Of a DNA stretch of 64,000 bases, positions 40,267 to 52,662 are shown in pieces. The stretch is from positions 248,001 to 312,000 of the forward strand of contig NW_027248387.1 of assembly GCF_041260155.1 (NCBI RefSeq), in the 5' to 3' direction. Both the position numbers and the translations under genes were made by a program. The notes below the pieces were generated by a model that was not told where the DNA came from, made no database searches, and saw only the letters and a program-made list of their open reading frames with translations. Within the stretch, counting starts at the first letter, position 1, and each line of letters opens with the position of its first letter. This stretch comes from Ptychodera flava (taxonomy: Eukaryota; Hemichordata; Enteropneusta; Ptychoderidae).

Positions 40267-43200
40267 AACTTTGTTAAGAAGAGCGTAAAAGTTGCAAAAT
40301 TTGTTGTTAACTCACCTGACGTGACTCCTGAATCTGTTGACATATGCGATGATAAAGCAGCAAGTACATTGACATCATGGTACAAAAAAGGTTACACAGT
40401 GTCTGTTGTGATTTTAAGTGACAACAAGGCATTGTCGATGTTGGATAAATTACTGGAGAAGTATGTGATAAGTTCAATTCTTTTATTTGACGTAGATATG
40501 AAGAATGTGGAAAAGATACAGATATCTCATGCCTTACATTTGATCAGTATCAAATCATTTGATACTGAGAAAGTTATCTCATGGTTTTTGCCATCATCCA
40601 GGGTATTGCAATGTATTGATATAAATATAAGTGTACCATGGTCTATCAAATTGCGTTGGGCACTCGAAATTCTTAATATCAGTCACTGCACCCTCCGGGT
40701 TCAAAAACATACTCAAGCTTCTCAGGAAACTAAAAAAAAATACATCCACATTGCCTGTGACGGCGTAAAACAACTGTTTCTCAATGACAATGGTTTGACT
40801 GCGTTACAGGAAGATATTGGTTCAATTTCTGGATTAGAAGTGTTAAACGTGAGTAACAATTCCATACGAAGAATGCCGCCATCATTGTGTAAATTGACTG
40901 ATTGCAAAGATATAAAGTTACAACGTAACCCTGCTTTGAATGTACCTCCAGATATCATAGAGAGTGGTAAGGATGCCATTGTTGGTTATCTGAAGGAATT
41001 TTTAGATTCAAAGACGATACCTAATGACAATGTAAAAGTAATACTTGTTGGTCATGAAGGGGTTGGAAAAACAAGTCTTGTAAAAGCATTGACTGGACAT
41101 AAAACACAAACCGTTCAGAAGACAGATGGCATCACAATTTCTGAATTATTTCTGGATAAGACGTCTTTAAAGTTAACGATCTTTGACTTTGCCGGAGATG
41201 TCGATTTTCTGGAATCTCACTCGTTGTTCATTACAGATGACAGTGTTTTCGTTGTCGTATTTGATCTGAGTAGATTTTCCATTGGCACATCAGTAACAAA
41301 TACTTCCTGGTTGCACCAGATTGGCAGAGTAAAACTGTGGCTGCAGACACTATTCTCCTACGCGCCAAATTCCGCTGTTCTGTTGGTTGGTACCCATGCT
41401 GATGCATCTATGTTAAACAAGGATGTGCTCGAAAGTATATGGAAGAGGTTTGAGGAGCAAATTCGTGAAGTAAGAAAATCTCATCTTTGGCGTTACGCAA
41501 AAAGTCTAAACGGCAATTGTCTGATATGTAATAATCCAGAACAATTAAAAAGAGAAAGTAAGTTTGGTGGATTAGCAGGCTACGTTGCTGTTCACGAAAC
41601 TGAAGAGGGTCTTAAAGATGTCAAAGAAATTGATTTCAAAGAGAAAGTTGTTGTGTCTTTTCCTCATATTCTCGGATATTTTGAGGTTTCCTGTACAGAA
41701 CAAATTCCTAAACGTATATTTTCAAGTGAAAACAAAAGCATAGAGCAAGTTCGAAGGGAATTGACGAAAGTATGTGTTGACGCTGTCATTTTATCAAATC
41801 CAGAAATACCGGAAAAATGGCACCTACTTCGAGAAAAACTCAAATCTGAACGTTTGAAGCGTAATACTCCTCTGATATCATACAATGAGTATGAAGACAT
41901 CGCAAGGTATATTGGAATTGTAAACGAGAAGGCGGTAAAAAATGCTACAAGCTTTCTCTGTAGTCAGGGCGACATCGTTTTAGATAGGTCAAAAACAGGT
42001 AATGGTGTTAAGGCCAAGATCGTTGTTCTAGACGCTCAGTGGCTTGCAAATACGCTGAAGACGTTGATATCGTATGAAAGAGAGGACGGCAGCACTGAGG
42101 AATACATAGACGGCTGTGGATTATTGAGTACAATAAAGCTAAAGATAGTTTGGAAAGATATTGATTGTGAGAATCACAATGCTCTTCTAGACCTGTTTGT
42201 GTCATTGCAAGTGTGTTTCCCATATGGTAAGGAACACTGTAGAGAAAATGTCTCTATATCTGAATCAAATAGACTCTATTTGTTTCCTTGTAAGCTACCA
42301 GTTGGCCAGCCGAGTCATGAACATTGGTTTCCTTATCCAAAATCTGGGGAAAGACAAGCCACTCTGACATGCAAATTTGGTTTTCTCCCGCCTTTGTTTT
42401 TCTGCGATCTTATTGTTGCAGTAAGTAAGGGAACACAATTTGTCCGAGCTATAAAACCAAAATATACAAGAAACAACATTGTCTTTCAGTGTCATGACAC
42501 AGTGTCTCTTTGTTCGGAATGTAGCAAATCAAACAGTGCTTGTACAGATGAAGTACATTGTGTTCGGTTTGAGATGCTTTACTACAGCAACTCAATCCTT
42601 GTAAGTGTAAGGGGGCCACAGGCTTGCTGTATGTTAGATCGACTGAAAGAAATCGTTATTACTGTTCACAATAGCACTTTGTATAGCAATTGTGACATGG
42701 AGATAGCCAAACACTAGCTTGTCCCCATTGTCTCGTAAAGCGTAAAATTGAAATCGGGACAATTGATACCATCGGAAAATCTCAAACTTGTTCCTCTGGT
42801 TTCCATGGTCACAGCTTTGGCAACAGGGATGATTTGTTGTTGTGGAATGGTGTCAATAGAATAGATCTGCATAATTTCATACTTGATGCAAGAAATGATA
42901 TGGTTTGTCCAAGTCATTTCACGATTTTACCTGTAAATGTAGGTGCCATGTCCGTACTAGCCCAATTAGCACACCAGGTCCTCTCCCATCTCTGTGACGG
43001 CTATGCTGTTCACTTACTTTGTGAAAGTCCAAACCAGCTACACTTTATAAATTCACCAGGATATCGACTCAGGAATGTCAAAGGCTTTATTAAAAAGTAT
43101 GGAAAACATGTCTGTAGGGTCTTAAAAATTATCCAGAAATCTAGCTGTTTGTTGAATTTCATACCTTGCCCGACAGTGTCTGCAGCAACCGTGTCCGATG

Positions 43201-43475
43201 TTGCAAAAGAAGCAAATGTCTTACTTTCTGAATTCATACATGATTTCAGAAGTCATTGTCCTGAACTGGATAAAATACCAAAAGAATCTTTTCAAGACTC
43301 TATGAAAGAATTTGAAAAAAGTAAAAGAGGTCTTAAACGTCGAGAATTGCAACGATTCCTTGGCAAAAGCGATGAAGATGGTCACTTTGGTGGGCTTTAT
43401 CCTGTAGCCTATGGGGAACGAATTATTTGGGTCTGTGAGGAACACGGCAAGATACTTGAGACCCCTGAGAGTTAA
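40267..43475 (+). CDS. LRR-ROCO (Roc-COR) GTPase, MFHAS1-like; one frame break
   Basis: A multidomain ROCO protein of the LRR-Roc-COR class without a kinase domain, as in MFHAS1/MASL1. The vertebrate homologue is linked to Toll-like-receptor and MAPK signalling; the role here is inferred. The frame is open from 40267 to a TAG at 42715. Counting residues from 40321: leucine-rich repeats at about 150-212 ([27 protein letters not shown]); Roc GTPase with P-loop [10 protein letters not shown] at ~244, switch II DFAGD at ~289 and the base-recognition motif GTHAD at ~357; COR region at ~430-690; then [15 protein letters not shown]. The next frame (open from 42696) continues the homology with a CPHC knuckle at 42720-42731 and a C-terminal module ending FGGLYPV...WVCEEH, stop 43473-43475. 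One base missing in the AAA at 42709-42711 would explain the switch. The total is about 1,070 codons in one exon. The start is unknown; an upstream exon is likely. Confidence 0.85.
42705..42720 (+). other. Single-base frame break in the ROCO exon
   Basis: Frame 1 ends ...DMEIAKH-stop, while frame 3 is open across the same bases and reads ...LACPHCL. The two frames overlap at 42696-42717. A GTAAGT donor-like site at 42601 was tested as an intron start, but the available acceptors lead into a TGA at 42693 and the skipped residues look conserved. A 1-nt indel in the A-run is therefore the simplest reading. It could be an assembly error, an allele or recent inactivation. Confidence 0.65.
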
Positions 43476-43627
43476 TGTTCTATGGTAATTCACGCTAAGG
43501 GTAGTTTTTGTAGATTTTTAGGTATTGAAATCTGAATTTAAATATATAACACTAATATCCAGGTATATTTAAGTTCTAATTTAGTTTTAACTTCTTGATA
43601 GAAAGCAGTGACATCTTAATGAAAACT

Positions 43628-43633
43628 AATAAA
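43628..43633 (+). terminator. Polyadenylation signal of the ROCO gene
   Basis: AATAAA lies about 150 bp after the stop at 43475 in AT-rich 3' sequence. It is the first canonical hexamer downstream. Confidence 0.5.
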
Positions 43634-43639
43634 GTAAAC

Positions 43640-45983
43640 ATTTTGATAGACCATCATGACACTTTTGGCTCATTAGATTATTATTTTTTTCATTATTGAC
43701 AATACACTGAAAGCGGTTTTACAGAATAGATATGTATTTTGATATGGGTTAATCCACGTAGAGATTTTTCAAAACACAAAACTCTATGCCTGTATATGAT
43801 AAACACATAATTACTTGTAGTAATCAGAACTGTTTTTCGCTTGCAAAATTTCTGTAGTAATAATTATATCCTATATTAGTAGCTGAAGCATAAAATTAAT
43901 TGAAATACCATATATCAATCAGGCCCCTTATTGAATTTTTTTAAATGTTATATATTCAAAAATTCCTTATACTGACACCAATGGTATCAGATCATGAGAA
44001 CCTGAGAAATGATATTCCTACAGATGACATCAACATCATATGTCATCGACGTCATAATATCGTTACTAGAGACTGATAATACGACATATTTGGTTGTTAA
44101 TATCACGCCTCAGTTTTATTTGAATGTTGGCTTAAACTGCAATTATTATAGACGACTTTTATGTTTTTGAAATGTTTGATGTACTTTTACTTTTGGCATT
44201 TGTAGTTTGTCATTCCTCAATATTTTCAATGAAAGTCAGTACCTATTCTAAATGGTGTTAATAATACATTATGTAAAATAGTATTGCTGTGTTCAATTTA
44301 TTTTAGATGTTCTTACATAATTGTGATTTGAGACAAATCAAGTTTCCACATTATTTGGTTTTGCATTTTTATTGTATATGTCATGTAGAGGCATCACAAT
44401 ATCTTCACAATTGTTAGCATATTCACGCTTAAATTGAATTTGTAAAATTTATAGTTGGTAGAATTTGCCATTTCTTTATCCGGTAAAGTCATATATCTAA
44501 TCCACAACATTTATGTGTAACACGTGCTATATGTAAAGGGCACTCGCTGAAGCAATTTTCATTCGTATCTACACGATGAAAAGATTGTCTATCTGTGGTA
44601 ATTTAGTTTAAGACACCTTATAGCAAAACGTTTGATTTTTATAAGGCTACAACCAGGAATGTTACACGTTTATGTAATGCCTGGTCAAAGTTACATATTC
44701 AATACTAATATGCAAAAGTGACATTGTGTTATTGTACATTCAAATAATGCATAACGAGAATATCATTTTTATAATAGTTGACATACTGCGATATTTCAAA
44801 GATGTTATACATCCAGTATTTTCATGGCAGGAAGATTACACGCAATGGCTTGTTTGATGACTTTTAGGGCGAGTGTGAGATTTTAATACGCGCCTATGTG
44901 GCAGGAACTTTAATGATTTATCGGTATTTACCACTATCAAATAACAGCATTCAATAATCACTGGGAATCTATAATAATTTAATGAAATGAAACAAGCTAT
45001 AGGATAGTAAAAGTAATTTTCCAGAATACAGACAAACAAAGGCTAAGTAATATGATAAAAACAAACTCAAGATGTCTGACTATTTTTTTTATTTTGTATT
45101 ACTTTATTCAGCAGGATGTATTGACTAATTATCAAAGTAAATAGTGTTGAAAACATTGCCATATTACTCGTGAAGTAATTGGATTTCGATTAATGATGAA
45201 TATACAATAAACACGCATATTTAATGATTGTGTGTCCTTCGTCCTTTCTCATCTGCTGTTTCTTATTTTTGTGAGAAAATAATGTATCGTAGTGGAATAA
45301 AAACAATTCTTGTCATTTTTACCTATCAAATATGGTTCAAGAAAAATCGTAAGAACAAAAAGAAAGAAAACATTATTCCATTGTAAATTTTATGTAGATC
45401 ATTCTCCCCACCCATGACCTGACTGTAGTTAGTCGAGACCATTCTGCAGGTCATGTGTTGAAGGTTATTCTCCTCCATTACCACTTAGTCATGTTTAGAA
45501 TCCGTGACAAATTACGTCCACTCCTTCAGATGTTATGATTCTTGATATAACATATTCTAAAACATTGTTTTGACATTTTCGATTTGAAATTTCGATGATC
45601 TGAGTCGTGACAATGCCCCAGTCCTCAAACGTTCACAGTGAATAAAACAGAAGCCAGATGCAAAGACATTATTTTTTACATAATATATATATCAATTTAC
45701 AACGGCACCAGACTTTAAATCAAATAAGTCAAAACGTCGTTTTAGCGGGACCAATCACCTCCAGGTGATTAGTCATCTTTCAGCTGTTCTGGGCTATCAT
45801 CGTGACAACTATATCATTGGGCACATTGCTTTTATTCCTTCTGGCCTATACAAACTTAATATTCAATAAGGTCAACTCTTAATCGCTTCTTGCATGTGAG
45901 TTTGACCCAAAGCGCCCTCTATCGTTAGTTTGATGGAAACTGGCTGTGACAAAAAAAACACACTTTTAATTGTTATCTATAAT
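43640..45983. other. AT-rich intergenic region
   Basis: No supported coding sequence on either strand. A small palindrome ATCACCTCCAGGTGAT lies near 45756. Confidence 0.55.
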
Positions 45984-48465
45984 CAGTCTGCACGATAACC
46001 CGGCTTTTGAGGTGTGGCCGGTACCAGTGATTTGATTGGGTATTGTAGGGTGATTGGCATGTGTGACATCATGTCAGAAACCATTTTCTTTAATGGGTGG
46101 GTTCAATCACTAAGGTATAAATAACAATTGATATTTGTTGTCACATGAAGATATTTTACAATAATTTGATATTATTTGTAATTTATTTAATTAAAATAAC
46201 TATTTTCTTGATGATTTGAAGACGTTGAGAACCTCAGTATGCATGTGTTCTATGACAGTTAAATTTCCCACCCTGCGCATAAATGGTTGACACTTCGACG
46301 AGAGTTGACCGCTGTCGATGCTATACCATCAAAACATTAGAACAAGAAACTCACACGGTTCTTAAAGTTACGGATCAAATTTAAAGCTAATTATCTTTCT
46401 AGAGTAGAAATAAAGATAGGTACAAAAATGGCTTTGCTGGAACGAACCTAGATTGAAAGGTCTAAATGTAGCGATCACATGAACTTCCCGACCGGTCCAA
46501 CTACCCGTCGACTGCATGCCGTACTGTCAAGATTCGATGTCTAAACACAAAAGAGCTGCTGTTTAGCCCCTGCTGATGTGTACCAGCCCCAAAAGAGTAC
46601 TGCCACATTTATAGAAAGCTACACAAACTATATGCGTCTGTTTTTACTCACAATGACTGAATCCTGTCTCAAAGCTGTCATCAATATAATTTCCTGACGG
46701 GCAGTGTGTGGATACCGGATACGATCATCGTTGCATGGGCATACCACAGATGATCGTTGACACTCGCTGGAAAATCGACCGCTAGGACTATTATTTTGTT
46801 TGGTTTTACAGAGAGTAATGGGCTGTGGTACAGAGATATCGACTAATTACACACATTGGAAGGTAAATTGCCTGTCGGGCAGTGACGGGCAGCAGTATGA
46901 CCCTTTGATCGAACACTTGCAACACTGCCTGCGATCGCAGACGTAGACCAGTTGTGAGATCGACAGAAATTTTAGTTGTCTGGATCTTTTCAACAAATAC
47001 GGGCTACCAAAAGTTACCTCTGAATGCAGTTGTAATTAGCAACCTCTACTACAGAAAATGTACTCATACGCCGACGAGTTATTCCGTATTGTGCAAGTTT
47101 CGTGCATTTCGAGTGGCTCGCCGGTGGAATGAGCACGCACAAGCGAGTAATACACGACAGCTCATTATGCATGACCTCATTATGTCTAGCCATTCAACCA
47201 ATAGGCGCAGCTTTGAGATGTCATGTGATACTATTCATGAGCATTTGTTTACAACATATGCGATTTTCCCGCCACGTCGTTAGCCTGGGTTTCTTGATTG
47301 TTAGCCTGGGTTTTCTTGATTATCTACGCCTATTTTACCTTATTAAGGCATAGCTGATGAGTCATACTTTGAGGGCAATAATAATCAGCTCAGCTGCATT
47401 CAAGAAAGTGGTAAGGGATTGGCTAGTACCGCGCTTCGCGCCCTTACGACTTGGATTTGACATGTGTCAATCAATGGTTTTCACTGCAAGTTACTCGCAA
47501 TCGTGTCAATCAGAGCAATTACCGACAAGGGGGCAAGTCCCCGATGAGTAATATGAAGCTGTATGTTGCTAGGAGTAAACCATTGCCGATTGGAGAGGTT
47601 TGCATTAGTCTGATGGTACTTAGGTGGAACATAATCGGCTTGAAAATTTTAGGGTTTTTCATTGTTTCGCTCAAAAGTTAACAGTGCTTAGAACACATTT
47701 TGATGAACCACAGTAATGATTAATCATTTTTAAACAATTAGTAATACATAAAGGCCTTACTTTTCACACTAAACTGTCTACATGATTTTTAGACCAAAAA
47801 TTACAAAGTTTCAAAGAGAGTCCTGTCAACCCCATAGAAAATGTACCTTCCATTTCTGGGTGCAGTGAGGTCACCAGCCGAGCGGGCGGGACTTTAGCAC
47901 CCGTTTACTGTATTGTGGAAGCTATGCTAAAAGTGACACTTGTAGCCTTTTTCAAGCAGCATCGTCCTCAACAGCAGGATTATGCCACAAATTGACAAAT
48001 TTTCATATTTCGGCCTATATTCACACACATGAATTCGCTCCATTTCTGCCGACGATTGCGTGCCTAGTGACCCAGATGACTTTATTTTACGTTTACATTG
48101 ACAATGGGGTACATTTAATCAGCATAGTTTGGCGATTGTGTCTTTAGACCAAAAATTACAAATTTTGAAAGTTGAGTTCGTTCAAAATCAAGTCATTTTA
48201 GCTATCCAATTGAAAAGTGATGAAATTATATTTTAAAATACGTATATTGCCAAAACATTTGTCGACAATATTCTTCAGACCTATAGCCGACACTTACCAT
48301 CTCAAAAACAGTGAAAATATATCTCAGTTTATGAGAAAACCGCGTCTTATTTTGGCGATATTGCTGGCTTTTGTTTACTTTCAATGACGCCACTGAAAGA
48401 CGCCATTCTTGCCTATATTACCCGTCATGCAATGGTACCGAAAAGCCCGGTCATCGTGCAGACTG
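45984..48465 (-). mobile_element. 2.48 kb TIR element, copy 2 (inverted)
   Basis: Reverse-orientation copy of 14555-17016. Its ends are CAGTCTGCACGATAACCCGG and the complement of CCGGTCATCGTGCAGACTG, flanked by AAT at 45981-45983 and 48466-48468. It differs by point changes and a ~20 bp tandem duplication of GTTAGCCTGGGTTTCTTGATT-like sequence near 47279-47320, present once in copy 1. The shared open frames (47102-47681) carry no recognised domain. Confidence 0.8.
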
Positions 48466-48777
48466 AATGTTTCGTGTTGGCTTTTGGAAGTCAGGATTGA
48501 AGTGTGCACTTCTGCCGCACCATTTCTACGACTGGATGTGCTGTTCATGAAATAATTTTGTTGCGCTGTAGAACCAGCTAGGGCCAGGAATCAAATGCAA
48601 TTGCACATTCGTCTTTTCCCTTCAAATTAAAGATTCCGCTGATGATGAACAACGAAATAGATACTTTGCAAAATGGCAAAATCGCGAAAAGACAATATTT
48701 TCACGATCAAAAAAAAATTATTTCATTAAAATATAACAATTACATAATGTCCAGGACCACAGCAGTTGGTTAACTAT

Positions 48778-48922
48778 AGGTAAGCGGACGAGTAGGAGGC
48801 GGTTTACGGAATTTAACGGTACAGTTTGCCAGTAAAACTCCGAGGCCCGCAGGGCCGAGGAGTTTTATGGCAAACTGTACCGTTAAATTCCGTAAACCGC
48901 CGACTACGAGTTCGCTGACCGT
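48778..48922. repeat. 70-bp-arm hairpin at the unit 1 left end
   Basis: Arms reading GCGGACGAGTAGGAGGCGGT... and the complement of ...ACCGCCGACTACGAGTTCGC pair over ~70 bp with a CGCAGG turn. The same hairpin recurs at 57035-57180 in unit 2 with compensating and non-compensating changes. Confidence 0.8.
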
Positions 48923-49298
48923 GTTATACCACGAATTTGCCGAGTTTTAGAGCCTTGTTTGCACGCCAAAAGTTTTTATTTGTAATTTTAGTGCAGTGCA
49001 AGTTGAAACTTTGGCAGGAAAACATTGACGCGTTTTGACACCTTGTTGAACGAAGTATAAAAAGTAACCCATGATTGGATAAAACAAAGTTGACATGTGT
49101 TGCTATTGTAGTGCGATGACGTGGGTTGCGCACCTGGTTTGATTTGAATTGTATGAATTATGTTTGATTGATTGGTTGGTTGAATGAAGTGAAAAGGTAT
49201 TTGCAGATCGACGTTCAGTAGAGTCACGCTTTGCTCATTTGGGTCGAAAACTTTGAGCAGCATACACGCAATTGCCGAGTCGCTCTACGTATATCGAT

Positions 49299-49550
49299 AT
49301 GGCGGATGAAGTACAAATGAAAGCTGTATCCGGTGCACTTCAACTACCAAAGCCAAAGATGGAAAAGAAAAGTCCCCCTGTCACGCCAGTGCTAACGGCC
49401 ACAATCGGAAGACCAAGCTACACAGCCACGTCAGAGAAAGGCGCAACAGAAACTGCAAGTACAAAAAAAAATATGTGTAGATCCACAATGACTGTGGTAC
49501 TGCGTGTGTGTTTGCCTGTAGCTAGATTTAACTTTACCAAAGGCGACTGA
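49299..49550 (+). CDS. Short ORF in repeat unit 1 (unknown)
   Basis: From ATG 49299 (context GATATGGCGG) the frame gives MADEVQMKAVSGALQLPKPK and continues Lys/Pro/Thr-rich for 83 codons. The first ~55 residues are preserved in unit 2 (57551) apart from a two-codon in-frame deletion; beyond the poly-A run the two copies are in different frames. A TATAAAAAG lies 243 bp upstream. No domain was recognised. It resembles the first coding exon of a gene captured or carried by the repeat, with a weak CAA|GTACAA donor at the poly-A run. Function unknown. Confidence 0.35.
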   Translation: MADEVQMKAVSGALQLPKPKMEKKSPPVTPVLTATIGRPSYTATSEKGATETASTKKNMCRSTMTVVLRVCLPVARFNFTKGD

Positions 49551-49579
49551 AACCTCTACATTCACACTGCAAATTCTTC

Positions 49580-50010
49580 TGGCTTGAAATATAACCACTT
49601 GGTTTGTAGGTGGCTTGCGGGTGAACCAGTGTGAAATATTTCGGTTTGCCCGAAATCCACGAAGGTTTTTAAGGTTTGAAGTCACGCCACCACACAGAGT
49701 ATGGATGGCGTGTATTCATACCAATACATTGGTGGCTTATTATCAAGGCCGTCATGGTATAAATTTAAGCCGAATGGCTTCTTTTTAAGCCCCTGACAAT
49801 ATAATTTATCGGTTTAAATTTGAGCCACTGGCATCGTTGGTTTGTTTATATACCAACAAATCATTGGCTCATCTTTAAGCCAACCACAAGTGGCAGCTTT
49901 GTGGGCATGGTTTGAGTTTAAACCATTCAAGTTTATGAAATTAATCGGCCTGTTTTCAAGCCATTGTCATCATCAGTCACTGGCTAATTTCTAAACCAGA
50001 ATTTTACATC
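49580..50010. repeat. Left subterminal quasi-palindrome array
   Basis: Repeated sites such as GGCTCATCTTTAAGCCA, GGTTTGAGTTTAAACCA, GGCCTGTTTTCAAGCCA and GGCTAATTTCTAAACCA, roughly every 40-60 bp. Each half-site TGGYTT is mirrored by ARCCA across a variable centre. Likely protein-binding sites for transposition. Confidence 0.7.
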
Positions 50011-51497
50011 ACGTCACGACTTGACAGGCCTTTCGCACGATAGGGAGGACCATGCGCATTCAGTGCAACAGATTGATTAGCTTTAATTTTGGGCGATACA
50101 ATTTTGTGAAGTTTTCAATTGAGCAAAAGACATGGACTTGCTTCAAATCTGTGGGCACATAAATATCAAAACAATTGAAGGATATAATTGACAATAAAAA
50201 GCGTCAAATGACGTCATTTTTCTTTCATTGACATGCAAAATAAATGTAGGGCTATACGTCGGATTGTCAACATTTTCCAAGACAATGACGGAAGTAACAA
50301 CCACAATAATTCATAGCTCAGACTAAAGCTACCACAACCGTGAGTCACGCATACAACAAACTTTGGCCGAATTCACGTATGCAGTAGTAATACAAGCATG
50401 AAATCGGGATCAATGCTATTCTCTGTAGCCTGTAGGCCCGGATTGTAGGCATATCCTGGATTTTTGCCAGGCCACAGCCTTGATCCTGGGACAAGTCCGA
50501 CGCGGCATTTTATTAATAAGGACATGTTTGAAATGGATGTTCTATGCCCCTGAATGTGCCAAAAATATACACAAGCCATAGCAAACGCAACTGATATTCA
50601 GACGGTCGTTCAAATTACCAAAACAGCGTACAAGGAGGAAGTCCTTAACCTTTGACCGTCCTTTCACCCTTTGTAACATTGCACTTTAAAATAGTTCAAT
50701 TTTACACAATGATTCACCAAGCCAATGTTTAAACTTCGTCATAGATATTATATCTCCGTGACATATGTAAGAATTATAGTACTTGTTGATTGATCGTACT
50801 CTTAAAGGGACCGCTGGCTATTGGAATCCCCGTCCCTTCACTTTAGGCAGTTGCGTATTAATTCCTGTGTGGCACTGATATGATACCGCGCCCGCCAAAA
50901 ATCCGAATTACACTGGCCTTCGCACCGTACATAGCCGAGGCGTTACTGACGATCGTATCAGCGCTTACGATTCCGTTCTCCGGTACAAGTCGACAGTAAT
51001 GGCTTCCGTCGCCGATGAAGAATTACTTCGCAAGCAAGAACTCGTTATGTACCTCAACGATAGCTATTCGCCACCACATATACACGGGTCATGATCAGAT
51101 GCAAGTTGTTGCGACCGACGTCTTAGAATGCACAGCCGGCACAAATCAAATGTAAGCTTGTTTTTGCGTATTCGGTGGAAGCTTTGCAAAGCCATTGATT
51201 TAAACCGCGCTTATTTTTTCCTCAAAGATTATCGGCTAGCTTGAACCATTTTTAAGTAACATACATGCGTTTGAGTATTGTCGGAAAAAGTGAAAATTTC
51301 CTTGTCACAACTATTCGCCATTGTCTTCGACATACCGCTACACCATGGACGGGTGTATGTTTATCGTGTTTGTATGGCTTTTCACGACCGCGAATGAATG
51401 TGTTTCCCCGAAATCGTCCATGCTCGGTGAATAATCAAATGCGTTTTCTTAGCTCCACTGTGTCAGCTGGTCAGCGACGAGGAGCTTTTCTAAGAGT

Positions 51498-51880
51498 AGC
51501 CCTGAGTACAGGTATGTGTGTTCCCGGCGTTATACGGCCTCCAGGCTCCACCACTAGCTACTCTGCAACGGTCTATATGGAGATAACTGGGGTTGTTGCA
51601 GCGAGATTCAAAATGGCGATCCCCGTGGGTAAACAACTTGTCGAGTACGTTATGTTTCAGAAAACGAGCGATTTTGGATGTTAGGAGAAGTTAATCGCAT
51701 CTTTCCTTGGGTCGGTAAGGAGGTTAAGGTAGGCAGGAAAAGGATTTTGCCCCGATAGAGCAGAATTTCGTCCAAAAAGACAGCGTTTTCCTTGCGGTCC
51801 TCATCCGGACCGCAGAGACCCCAGTTATGCGGAGGCCGTAAGTTATAACGCCGGGAACACACAGACCTGTACGCAGGGCT
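51498..51880. mobile_element. 383 bp inverted-repeat element nested in the 6.96 kb transposon
   Basis: Arms of ~46 bp: GCCCTGAGTACAGGTATGTG, TTCCCGGCGTTATACGGCC (51499-51543) and their complement (51833-51879). TA flanks on both sides suggest a TA target duplication, as in Tc1/mariner-type MITEs. The GGCGTTATACGGCC word also occurs near 17555 and, diverged, near 12217. The open frames at 51265-51684 and 51650-51946 run across this element and are not supported as coding. Confidence 0.6.
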
Positions 51881-52062
51881 ATTCTTTGAGGGAGGTAGAT
51901 CATGAATGCGTCGCCCGGTGTACGTCGTCCATAGTCCGCTATACATTTAATAACCCCTTGCCATTGTCCATCCTGAACGGAAAGATGGCAATCATTTAAA
52001 TTTTGTCACCCATCAGTTCACAGGAAAATTGCATTTAATAACCCTTTGTCATTATTATATAG

Positions 52063-52662
52063 GACGGAGACACCAACAAACAGCTGCAACAAGAGCTATT
52101 GCCACAGTAAAGAGATGCCCCATTTTACCAGAAAAAGTGAGTAAAAGTGCACATTTGTTTCACACAACCTTTCTGTGTTATTTTCAGGCAAACTGACTTG
52201 CCACAGCTTATTTGCAGATATCCTCATGCCATTCTTTCAATAACAAACATACTGTTTCATGGATGATATTTCTTGTTTATGTTGATAATAACCTCAAACT
52301 GGCAACTTAGATGATTTAATACAGACACATACCTCACAAATCCTTTGGCCAAAAAGATGTAATGGTTGATTCTGTTATTCAAGGCAAATTTATGTTTCCA
52401 CAGCATGATTTGAACTTGGGTCCTTCAACATTGCTTACACAAATTTTGTGAGCCATCTTGTCACTCAAGATGGGTAAATATTAAAGTCATTCATTTCCAG
52501 CAAATAACTTCCTGTACAAATGTGACTATTGACTTCCACTAACCGGTAATAGATAATTATTTGTTTCTTTTTCAACAGATTGTCCAGGACATAACATACT
52601 CGATACAGAAAATGCCTTCAGCTCCACAAATTAACAATGGATTCTCTGTGTACAATGTGTAA
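52063..52662 (+). other. Candidate two-exon coding remnant inside the transposon
   Basis: After an AG at 52061-52062 a frame reads RRHQQTAATRAIATVKRCPI and LPEK, ending at a GTGAGT donor (52137). After a TTTCTTTTTCAACAG acceptor (52578) the frame continues in phase IVQDITYSIQKMPSAPQ to a TAA at 52660-52662. A basic helix followed by a Pro-containing linker resembles coiled segments upstream or downstream of some animal transposon proteins, but no catalytic motif is visible. The intron boundaries are good; the protein assignment is open. Confidence 0.25.

Noticed and set aside
42601..42686. Possible intron (GTAAGT...TATAG) in the ROCO exon
   Set aside because: Joining leads to frame 3, where a TGA at 42693 stops translation, and the removed residues ([11 protein letters not shown]) fit the family. 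A 1-nt indel explains the data better.
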